A DNA stretch of 6,394 nt from Rubritepida sp. (GTDB lineage: Bacteria; Pseudomonadota; Alphaproteobacteria; Acetobacterales; Acetobacteraceae), in contig SKWC01000248.1 of the NCBI GenBank assembly GCA_007129145.1, positions 1-6,394 of the forward strand, read 5' to 3'. The position numbers and the translations under genes were made by a program. The notes below the pieces were generated by a model, which saw only the letters and a list, made by a program, of their open reading frames with translations, did not search any database and had not been told where the DNA came from. How positions within the stretch are numbered: the first letter of the stretch is position 1; each line of letters opens with the position of its first letter. Shown in pieces: positions 1 through 4,880 of the stretch.

Positions 1-107
1 GCATGAAGGACTGGCGCCGCATCGCAACCCGCTACGACCGCTGCGCCACCACCTTCTTCGGCGCCATCACTCTCGCCGCCATCATCATCTTCTGGCTCAG
101 GCAATGA
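1..107 (+). CDS. IS5-family transposase, C-terminal fragment
   Basis: The frame beginning at base 3 encodes 34 residues, starting KDWRRIATRYDRCATTFF and ending IIIFWLRQ before TGA at 105-107. The W-R-R-I-A-T-R-Y-D-R block followed by a short hydrophobic stretch ending FWL is the typical C-terminus of IS5-family DDE transposases, just after the catalytic glutamate region. The rest lies beyond the left window edge, so it is unknown whether the element is intact; no frameshift is visible in this piece. The stop codon is followed within 10 bases by CCTGAGCCTAG, and IS5-type elements commonly end close to the stop codon and at YTAR/CTAG-like targets. I infer the right end of this IS5 element lies near 110-118, directly against the IS630-type structure that follows. 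Family assignment rests on remembered motif similarity. Confidence 0.8.
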   Translation, partial: MKDWRRIATRYDRCATTFFGAITLAAIIIFWLRQ

Positions 108-116
108 GTCCTGAGC

Positions 117-123
117 CTAGAGC
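117..123 (+). repeat. Left terminal inverted repeat, outer IS630-type element
   Basis: CTAGAGC is the exact reverse complement of GCTCTAG at 1488-1494. CTAG is the expected IS630 target with TA duplicated. A perfect 10-bp palindrome, TCCGATCGGA, follows at 128-137 inside the left arm. Confidence 0.55.
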
Positions 124-140
124 AGCGTCCGATCGGATAT

Positions 141-147
141 TGCCCTA
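141..147 (+). repeat. Inverted repeat TGCCCTA, partner at 1294-1300
   Basis: TGCCCTA here and TAGGGCA at 1294-1300 form an exact 7-bp inverted pair flanking the inner transposase. Over 17 bases inward, 12 positions match. It may be the inner element's terminal repeat, or chance. Confidence 0.3.
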
Positions 148-163
148 CTGTCCTGATCGCGAA

Positions 164-1295
164 GTTCTTATGATTTAGGTATTGGGTCGTGGGGGCTGGC
201 GGTGGGCAAGGCGGGGGTGGCGATCGACCTGACGGCGCCGGAGCGGCGGGAGCTGGAATCGGCTCGCCCGCGCGCACCGCACCGGGCAGGCTATGGCGCG
301 TCGGGCCCGGATCGCGCTGGCCGCGGCGGCGGAGCTGGAGAACAAGGCGATCTGCGCCGAGGTGGGCGCAGACGCCAGCACGGTCTTGAAATGGCGCCGC
401 CGCTTTGCCGCCCGACCGCCTTGAAGGGCTGCTCGACGAGCCACGACCCGGCACGCCGCGCAAGATCGGCGATGACCAGATCGCCGAGACGATCCGCCTG
501 ACCCTGGAGACGGCACCCCCTGGCGCGACCCACTGGTCGCTCCGCTCGATGGCGAAAGCAGTTGGCTACGCGCCGTCAACCATCCATCGCATCTGGCGCG
601 CCTTCGGCCTGCAGCCGCACCGCAGCGAGACCTTCAAGCTCTCGTCTGACCCGCTGTTCGTCGAGAAGGTGCGCGACATCGTCGGGCTCTACATGAGCCC
701 ACCCGAGCGCGCGCTGGTGCTCTGCGTGGACGAGAAGTCGCAGATCCAGGCGCTCGACCGCACCCAGCCGCTGCTGCCGATGCGCCCCGGCCAGGCCGAG
801 CGTCGCACACACGACCATACGAGGCACGGCACCACCTCGCTGTTCGCCGCCCTCGACATCGCCACTGGCGCCGTCATCGGGCGCTGCTACCCGAAGCACC
901 GCTCAAGCGAGTTCCGCAGGTTTCTCGATAAGGTCGAGGCGGCCGTGCTCGCCGACCTGGCCGTGCACCTGGTGATGGACAACTACGCCACCCACAAAAC
1001 CAAGCCGGTCCGCGACTGGCTCGCCAAGCGCCCGCGCTGGCACGTCCACGTCACGCCCACCGGCGCATCCTGGATCAATCAGGTCAAGCGCTTCTTCGCC
1101 AATCTCGCCGAAAAACAGATCCGGCGCGGCGTCCATCGCTCCACCGCACAGCTCGAGGCCGACATCCGCGCATTCATCGACGCCCAAAATGCCGACCCCA
1201 AGCCATTTCGCTGGACCAAGTTCGCAGACGATATCCTCGCCGCCATCCAGCGCTTCTGCCTCCGAGCATAGCAAATCGGACGAATTATAAAATTA
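164..1295 (+). mobile_element. Inner IS630-type element, approximate limits
   Basis: This about 1.1-kb segment has the size of a standard single-gene IS630 element and contains one transposase reading direction (202-1271). Candidate ends are an imperfect inverted repeat, TTATGATT at 168-175 against AATTATAA at 1283-1290 (7 of 8), with TA dinucleotides nearby at 1294-1295. A longer exact inverted pair, TGCCCTA at 141-147 and TAGGGCA at 1294-1300, would put the left end about 20 bp further out. I cannot decide between these from sequence alone. The transposase inside is defective, so the element could only move with help from an intact relative. Confidence 0.4.
202..1271 (+). pseudogene. IS630-family transposase, frameshifted and catalytically broken
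   Basis: The protein would be a DDE transposase that binds the IS ends and cuts at TA. Three frames must be joined. Frame one starts at GTG 202 (reads MGKAGVAIDLTAPERRELES) and breaks near 261-263. Frame two (263 to about 413) reads LARAHRTGQAMARRARIA, then the helix-turn-helix part around [20 protein letters not shown], and would stop at TGA 422. Frame three, open from TTG 405 to TAG 1269-1271, carries the rest of the DNA-binding region and the whole catalytic core. Each break is one extra base. In the 405 frame, Asp109 (VDEKSQ) and Asp192 (VMDNYATHK) are present, but the W-I-N-Q-V-E motif reads WINQVK, so the catalytic Glu is Lys228 (AAG at 1086-1088). Two indels plus a catalytic substitution point to a long-dead copy rather than sequencing error. 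Programmed frameshifting occurs in some IS630 relatives, but two +1 events without an obvious slippery site make it unlikely here. Confidence 0.85.
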
Positions 1296-1300
1296 GGGCA
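1283..1300 (+). repeat. Right-end inverted repeats, inner IS630-type element
   Basis: AATTATAA (1283-1290) pairs with TTATGATT (168-175) at 7 of 8 bases, and TAGGGCA (1294-1300) pairs exactly with TGCCCTA (141-147). The stretch is A/T-rich against a GC-rich background, as expected of an IS tip just after the transposase stop codon. Confidence 0.35.
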
Positions 1301-1478
1301 CTACAGCCCAGACCTGAACCCAATCGAGATGATGTTTGCCAAGCTCAAGACCCTGCTGAGCAAGGCCGAAGCGCGGTCCATCGTCGCCGTCTGGCATCGC
1401 ATTGGCACGCTGCTCGGCGAGTTCTCCCGCGCCGAGTCCGCAAACTACGTCAGACACGAAGCCTATGGCTCAGTGTAA
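1299..1478 (+). pseudogene. Second IS630-family transposase, C-terminal fragment
   Basis: In the frame of codon 1299 the DNA reads HYSPDLNPIEMMFAKLKTLL and continues about 40 residues through VAVWHRIGTLLGEF and ANYVRHEAYGSV to TAA at 1476-1478. S-P-D-L-N-P-I-E is the third-catalytic-acid motif of the IS630/Tc1-mariner superfamily, and F-A-K-L-K-x-L-L followed by a tail ending in a tyrosine-rich A-N-Y motif is typical of a common IS630 subgroup in alphaproteobacteria. This subgroup differs from the transposase at 202-1271, which uses W-I-N-Q-V-E at the same site. The residues before His (Leu-Gly, where Leu-Pro-Pro is usual) mark the edge of homology. Everything N-terminal is missing. The frame matches the upstream pseudogene's third frame, separated only by its TAG and nine codons. 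Confidence 0.85.
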
Positions 1479-1487
1479 GGTGATCAA

Positions 1488-1494
1488 GCTCTAG
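1488..1494 (-). repeat. Right terminal inverted repeat, outer IS630-type element
   Basis: GCTCTAG is the exact inverted partner of CTAGAGC at 117-123. The TA at 1492-1493 is the presumed duplicated target. It lies 10 bases after the TAA of the second transposase fragment and forms the minus-strand TAG stop of the MFS gene. Confidence 0.55.
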
Positions 1495-2666
1495 CCTGAG
1501 CCTGAGCCTGAGCCTGCCGCCGGCTGCCGCCGCGCCCACCATGCCAGTCCCGCAACCCCAAGCGCCGCCACGATGAACGACACCCGGTAGTCCGCCAGCC
1601 CGATCAGCGCCCCGAACAGCAGCGCCCCTGAGGATTGGCCCATGAACAGCGCCATGGCAAAGGCGCTGACTGCGGTGCCACGCGCCTCGGGAAGCGCCTC
1701 GGTGGCGCGGGCCTGCAGCACCCCGTGGAACATGAAGAACGCAAGGCCGATGCACAGCTGCGCCGCCAGCACCACCCACCAATGCCAGGCCAGCGCGATC
1801 AGCAGCAGCAGCCCCGCCAGCGCGCCGCCGCCCACCCCCAGCAGCCCGCGCTCTCCGAAGCGGGCCACCAGCCGCCGCGCCAGCCGCGTGTAGACGAAGG
1901 CGCCGATGCCGAAGCCGGCCATCACCAGCCCCGCCGCGGCGGCGGAGAGGCCGAAGCGCTCGATCAGGAAGCTGGCCACGAAGGGGAAGGCGCCGCCGAA
2001 CAGCAGCGCCCCGTCCAGCAGCGCGAGGCCCAGCAGCCGCCGCCCCGCTGGCTTGCGCAGCAGCACCACATAGCCGAACAGCCCGCCGCCGCCGCGCGGT
2101 GGTGGCGGCGTCTGGCGCTGGCTCCAGAACAGCGCCGCGCCGGCGCCCAGGGCCACCAGCCCCGCGGCGATGAAGCTCGACTGCCAGCCCAGCGCCTCGC
2201 CCAGCACGCCCGAGATCGGTCCCACGAGAAGCTGGGCGAAGACCATGCCGGTCAGGAACTTGCCGATGGCGCCCTGGCGCTCGGCATAGGGCACGCAGTC
2301 GCCGATATGCGCCATCATCAGCGGGATTGCGGCACCCGCGAACAGCCCCGCCAGGGCGCGCATGATGGTGAGGTCGGTCAGACCCTGCGCCGATGCCGAG
2401 GCGATGCTGACCAGCCCGTAGAGCACCAGCGCCACGCTGGCCACGCGCATCTTGCCCAGCCGGTCCCCGAGCGGGCCGGTGGCGATCTGGCCCGCGCCAT
2501 AGGGCAGGGCGAAGGCCGCGATCAGCACCGCCGCGGCCGAGACGGTGGTGCCGAAGCCCACCGCCACCATGGGCAGCAGCGGGTCCAGCAGCCGCATGCC
2601 GGCGCCGACGGCGAAGCCTCCGAAGGCCATCAGGCCGATGGGGAGGTGCACGGGCGCAGGGCTCAC
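1491..2666 (-). CDS. MFS (major facilitator superfamily) transporter
   Basis: This 391-residue inner-membrane protein has about twelve hydrophobic segments in two groups of six, joined by a linker around residues 182-196 (Gln/Pro/Gly-rich, PPPPRGGGG). Family motifs are visible. TM1 carries RLLDPLLP (Arg25, Asp28). Motif A is GPLGDRLGKMR at 64-74, between TM2 and TM3. A motif-B-like Arg103 with Gly107 and Gly111 lies in TM4, and a motif-C-like GPISG at 149-153 lies in TM5. Such proteins move small molecules by proton coupling, often as drug or metabolite exporters; the substrate cannot be told. The start is GTG at 2664-2666, 21 bp after the rlmN stop, with no clear ribosome-binding site; Met13 is an alternative. 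The C-terminus GSGSGSG and the TAG stop come from the hexamer repeat and the IS junction, so the original end may have been altered. It is the last gene of the minus-strand cluster, and no terminator is visible after it. Confidence 0.88.
   Translation of the reverse strand: MSPAPVHLPIGLMAFGGFAVGAGMRLLDPLLPMVAVGFGTTVSAAAVLIAAFALPYGAGQIATGPLGDRLGKMRVASVALVLYGLVSIASASAQGLTDLTIMRALAGLFAGAAIPLMMAHIGDCVPYAERQGAIGKFLTGMVFAQLLVGPISGVLGEALGWQSSFIAAGLVALGAGAALFWSQRQTPPPPRGGGGLFGYVVLLRKPAGRRLLGLALLDGALLFGGAFPFVASFLIERFGLSAAAAGLVMAGFGIGAFVYTRLARRLVARFGERGLLGVGGGALAGLLLLIALAWHWWVVLAAQLCIGLAFFMFHGVLQARATEALPEARGTAVSAFAMALFMGQSSGALLFGALIGLADYRVSFIVAALGVAGLAWWARRQPAAGSGSGSG
1495..1516. repeat. Hexamer tandem repeat CCTGAG, about 3.7 copies
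   Basis: CCTGAG occurs three times in tandem followed by CCTG. On the minus strand it encodes alternating Gly-Ser at the extreme C-terminus of the MFS protein. One further copy, CCTGAGCC, sits on the other side of the IS630-type structure at 110-117, so the same hexamer flanks both IS tips. Confidence 0.85.
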
Positions 2667-2687
2667 GCGGGCATGTCCCGCGCGGCC

Positions 2688-3881
2688 TCAGGCGTCACGG
2701 CGGCGCCGTTCGCTCTCGGTCTTGAGCTGGCCGCAAGCGGCCAGGATGTCGCGCCCGCGCGGCCGCCGGATGGGCGAGGAATAGCCAGCCGCGTTCATGA
2801 TCTCGGCGAAGCGGCGCAGCGCCTCGGGCGTCGAGGTGCGGTAGGGGCTGCCCGGCCAGGGGTTGAAGGGGATCAGGTTCACCTTGGCCGGGATGCCGCG
2901 CAGCAGCCGCACCAGCTCATGCGCCTCGGGCTCGCTGTCGTTCACCCCGCGCAGCATCACATATTCGAAGGTTATGCGCCGCGCGTTGGAGGCGCCCGGA
3001 TAGCGCCGGCAGGCGTCCAGCAGCTCCGCGATGGGGTACTTGCGGTTCAACGGCACGATCTCGTCGCGCAGGTCGTCGCGCACCGCGTGCAGCGACACCG
3101 CGAGGTTCACGCCGAGCTCCGCACCGCAGCGGTCCATCATCGGCACCACGCCGGAGGTCGAGAGGGTGATGCGCCGGCGCGACAGGCCGATCCCCTCATG
3201 GTCCATGATGATGGTCAGCGCCTTGGCGACGTTCTCATAGTTGTAGAGCGGCTCGCCCATGCCCATCACGACGATGTTGGAGAGGAGCCGACCTTCTTCC
3301 CCCTTGGGCGTGGGCCATTCCCCGTAGGAATCGCGCGCGGCCATGAACTGGCCCACGATCTCGGCCGCGCTGAGGTTGCGCACAAGGCGCTGCGTGCCGG
3401 TGTGGCAGAAGGTGCAGGACAGGGTGCAGCCCACCTGGGTGGAGATGCAGACCGCGCCGCGGTCCTCCTCGGGGATATAGACGGTCTCGACCTGCTGGCC
3501 GTCGCGGAAGGCGAACAGCCATTTGCGCGTGCCGTCCTGGCTGGTCTGCTCGGTGGCCACGCCGGGGCGGCCGACGACGAAATGCTCGGCCAGCCGCCCT
3601 TGAAGCGGCTTCGCGATGGTGGACATGGCCGCGAAGTCGCGCACGCCCTGGTGGTAGATCCAGTGCCAGAGCTGCTTGGCGCGGAAGGGCTTCTCGCCAA
3701 GCGCGGCCATCTCGGCCTCCAGCTCGGCGCGCGAGAGGCCCACCAGCTCGCGCCGGCCATCGGCATCCTGCATGGGCGGCGGCGCGAAGGCGGCGGCCTT
3801 GGCCAGGATGCGCGTGCGCTCTGCCTCGGTCAGCCCGTCCGCGGCGGGCAGCACCCGGTTGTGCGGCGGAAAGGCATTCAT
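2688..3881 (-). CDS. rlmN: 23S rRNA (adenine2503-C2) / tRNA (adenine37-C2) methyltransferase
   Basis: RlmN is a cytosolic radical-SAM enzyme that methylates C2 of A2503 in 23S rRNA and of A37 in some tRNAs, supporting translational fidelity. The 397-residue protein is complete and close to the usual length. It has an alphaproteobacterial N-terminal extension of about 45 residues, then the domain starting VGLSRAEL. The radical-SAM cluster motif is Cys152-x3-Cys156-x2-Cys159 (GCTLSCTFC). The SAM-binding [12 protein letters not shown] lies at 207-218. The two catalytic cysteines are Cys145 (AVCISTQ) and Cys383 (LAACGQLK), matching E. coli Cys118 and Cys355. No key residue is missing. The start is ATG at 3879-3881, 18 bp after the IalB-like stop; no strong Shine-Dalgarno is seen, which suggests translational coupling within the operon. 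The Cfr resistance enzyme shares the fold, but the overall sequence is clearly RlmN-type. Confidence 0.97.
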   Translation of the reverse strand: MNAFPPHNRVLPAADGLTEAERTRILAKAAAFAPPPMQDADGRRELVGLSRAELEAEMAALGEKPFRAKQLWHWIYHQGVRDFAAMSTIAKPLQGRLAEHFVVGRPGVATEQTSQDGTRKWLFAFRDGQQVETVYIPEEDRGAVCISTQVGCTLSCTFCHTGTQRLVRNLSAAEIVGQFMAARDSYGEWPTPKGEEGRLLSNIVVMGMGEPLYNYENVAKALTIIMDHEGIGLSRRRITLSTSGVVPMMDRCGAELGVNLAVSLHAVRDDLRDEIVPLNRKYPIAELLDACRRYPGASNARRITFEYVMLRGVNDSEPEAHELVRLLRGIPAKVNLIPFNPWPGSPYRTSTPEALRRFAEIMNAAGYSSPIRRPRGRDILAACGQLKTESERRRRDA

Positions 3882-3899
3882 GCCGGCGTCAGTTCGTGC

Positions 3900-4394
3900 T
3901 CAGGGAGGGCAGGCGCGCGAGATCGCGTTGTAGGAGGCGGTGAAACCCATCAGCGAGAAGCGGTCATCCGTCTCGCCGCGGCCGGCCGGGCCAGGGGCGC
4001 GGAACACCGCGTCGCGCCCGGCGCGCATCGCCGCCACCAGGGCCGCGCTGTCGCGGCCGAAGGCGGTGTCGGCGGCGGTGAAGAAGGCGTGGCGGCTCTC
4101 GCCTATCACCAGCGTGCCATCGGCGCCGGCGGCGAAGGCGAAGCCAGGGCGAACCGCCACCTGATCGCGCGCACCGCGGCGGTGCGTGACGAGCAACAAA
4201 ACCGTCTCGGCCTCGCGGCCGGCAACGCCGCCCGCCTGCTGGGCGCGGGTAAAGGCGTAGCAGACCAGTTGTCCGCTCTCGCGATAGGTCGCAGCGGTCC
4301 AGTCCTGGAAGGTGCCCAGCGCGGAGGGTGCCTGCTGCTGGGCCAGCGCTGGAGTGGCGAGAAGCAGCGTCGCGGCGAGGAGGCTCCGGAACAT
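3900..4394 (-). CDS. IalB-like (invasion associated locus B) secreted protein
   Basis: The product is 164 residues. It begins with a Sec signal peptide: Arg3, then a hydrophobic core LLAATLLLATPALA, with likely cleavage after Ala18 (ALA-QQQ). The mature part starts with GTFQDWTAATY, matching the G-x-F-x-D-W opening of the IalB family, and ends with FTASYNAISRACPP, the family's usual final Ala-Cys-Pro. Cys45 and Cys162 are the only cysteines and could form a disulfide in the periplasm. IalB was named for a Bartonella invasion factor, but homologs are common in free-living alphaproteobacteria and their role is unknown, so virulence should not be inferred. The ATG at 4392-4394 is chosen because the signal peptide begins there; the open frame runs further upstream over the neighbouring gene but has no signal-like sequence. 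It lies 18 bp before rlmN. Confidence 0.82.
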   Translation of the reverse strand: MFRSLLAATLLLATPALAQQQAPSALGTFQDWTAATYRESGQLVCYAFTRAQQAGGVAGREAETVLLLVTHRRGARDQVAVRPGFAFAAGADGTLVIGESRHAFFTAADTAFGRDSAALVAAMRAGRDAVFRAPGPAGRGETDDRFSLMGFTASYNAISRACPP

Positions 4395-4458
4395 GAGGGC
4401 TGCATAGAGCTCTCGGCGTCCCGGCGCAATGTTGGCGCCGCGCTTAGGCGCAAGGAAC

Positions 4459-4788
4459 TCAGACTTCCTCGTCGCGATCGGTCTCGACCTCGATGTCGTC
4501 GCCGATCGCCTCGTCTTCGTCATCCTCCTCGAGGCCAGCATCGTCCTCCAGGGCGGCATCCGCCTCCACATCTTCGAGGTCCACCTCGACCGCATCGGCC
4601 TCGGCGGGGACACCGGCGCGCTTCTTGACCTTCTCCTCGGTGGGCGCGGCGCCGCGGCGCAGGCGCGCCTGCTCTGCGCGCTGCTCGGTCGCGCATTTCG
4701 GGCACACCGCCGGGCTGCGCATCAGGTCGTAGAATTTGGTGCCGCAGGCCACGCACACGCGCTTGAGGCCGAGTTCGGGCTTTGCCAT
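4459..4788 (-). CDS. TIGR02300 / FYDLN-acid family zinc-ribbon protein
   Basis: The product is 109 residues. It opens [20 protein letters not shown] and has two CxxC pairs (Cys12/Cys15 and Cys29/Cys32), a compact zinc-ribbon. The family signature F-Y-D-L-N is here FYDLM (19-23), followed by the usual PAVCPKC. After a basic linker (KVKKR) the last 45 or so residues are strongly acidic, including [13 protein letters not shown]. This two-part layout (N-terminal ribbon, acidic tail) defines the TIGR02300 / PF09538 family, found almost only in alphaproteobacteria; its function is not established. The start at 4786-4788 is supported by an AGAGGG Shine-Dalgarno six bases upstream and by the conserved MAKPELG opening; longer in-frame starts would run into the divergent control region. 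It is divergent from aroA and 64 bp upstream of the IalB-like gene. Confidence 0.93.
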   Translation of the reverse strand: MAKPELGLKRVCVACGTKFYDLMRSPAVCPKCATEQRAEQARLRRGAAPTEEKVKKRAGVPAEADAVEVDLEDVEADAALEDDAGLEEDDEDEAIGDDIEVETDRDEEV

Positions 4789-4792
4789 TGGG

Positions 4793-4798
4793 CCCTCT
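4793..4798 (-). promoter_or_regulatory. Ribosome-binding site of the TIGR02300 gene
   Basis: AGAGGG on the minus strand ends four bases before the ATG at 4788 (AGAGG core at spacing about 5-6). It is the only clear Shine-Dalgarno among the minus-strand genes and fixes this start over longer in-frame alternatives. Confidence 0.7.
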
Positions 4799-4810
4799 GT
4801 TCCCGCTGTT

Positions 4811-4840
4811 GCCGCCCCGCGTCCAGGACGACGGGGCGGC
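4811..4840. promoter_or_regulatory. 30-bp interrupted palindrome in the divergent region
   Basis: The outer arms GCCGCCCCG (4811-4819) and CGGGGCGGC (4832-4840) are exact inverted copies. The inner arms CGTCC (4820-4824) and GGACG (4826-4830) extend the symmetry to 14 bp per side, with one central A and one bulged A at 4831. There is no T-run, so it is not a typical intrinsic terminator. It lies between the TTGACA box (4867-4872, minus strand) and the TIGR02300 ribosome-binding site, about where transcription of the minus-strand genes should begin. It may be an operator or a 5'-leader hairpin. GC-rich DNA makes short palindromes common, but 14-bp arms are long. Confidence 0.5.
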
Positions 4841-4843
4841 GCG

Positions 4844-4872
4844 CATTGCCATGCCGCGGGGCTTGGTGTCAA
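4844..4872 (-). promoter_or_regulatory. Putative sigma-70-type promoter for the minus-strand genes
   Basis: On the minus strand a perfect -35 consensus TTGACA lies at 4872-4867. Sixteen to seventeen bases further is GGCAAT or GCAATG (4850-4844), only a weak -10. Transcription would start near 4837, inside the palindrome. The -35 box overlaps the region just upstream of the aroA start. A match to the -35 alone is modest evidence, but TTGACA is rare in DNA this GC-rich. No comparable promoter was seen facing aroA. Confidence 0.4.
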
Positions 4873-4880
4873 ACGCGGCC

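Larger units (their letters stand above)
120..1491 (+). mobile_element. Outer IS630-type element, internally deleted and interrupted
   Basis: The structure is bounded by CTAGAGC at 117-123 and its exact inverted copy GCTCTAG at 1488-1494. CTAG with duplication of the central TA is the classic target of IS630-family transposition, so I read 118-119 and 1492-1493 as the duplicated TA and GAGC...GCTC as the tips. Beyond six bases the inverted repeat is weak (scattered matches over about 30 bp). The right arm (about 1296-1491) carries the C-terminal part of an IS630-type transposase, ending 13 bases before the tip, as expected for this family. The left arm is only about 45 bp before another IS630-type transposase begins, so roughly 900 bp of the outer element's own coding region is missing. 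Inference: a deleted element that received a second IS630, or a recombinant between two relatives. Confidence 0.55.

Noticed and set aside
141..158. Left-arm codons that read L-P-Y-C-P-D, resembling H-Y-S-P-D at 1299-1313 (12 of 18 bases alike)
   Set aside because: It could be a duplicated scrap of the transposase motif, but the match is too short and imperfect to separate from chance.
32..579. Minus-strand open frames over the IS block
   Set aside because: They run across the IS5/IS630 junction and oppose recognisable transposase sequence, with no domain of their own.
4422..4440. Small hairpin CGGCGC / GCGCCG with a 7-base loop between the TIGR02300 and IalB-like genes
   Set aside because: Only six base pairs, no T-run in either direction, and GC-rich background makes such stems common; not enough to call a terminator.
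4395..4613. N-terminal extension of the IalB-like gene up to 4613
   Set aside because: The upstream codons overlap the TIGR02300 coding region and would bury a clear signal peptide starting at 4394.
1635..4628. A 997-codon plus-strand open frame covering the MFS, rlmN and IalB-like genes in antisense
   Set aside because: Its translation is low-complexity (rich in Ala, Arg, Gln, His, Gly) with no recognisable domain, and it exactly opposes three well-supported genes. Long antisense frames are expected in GC-rich DNA with GC-biased third positions.
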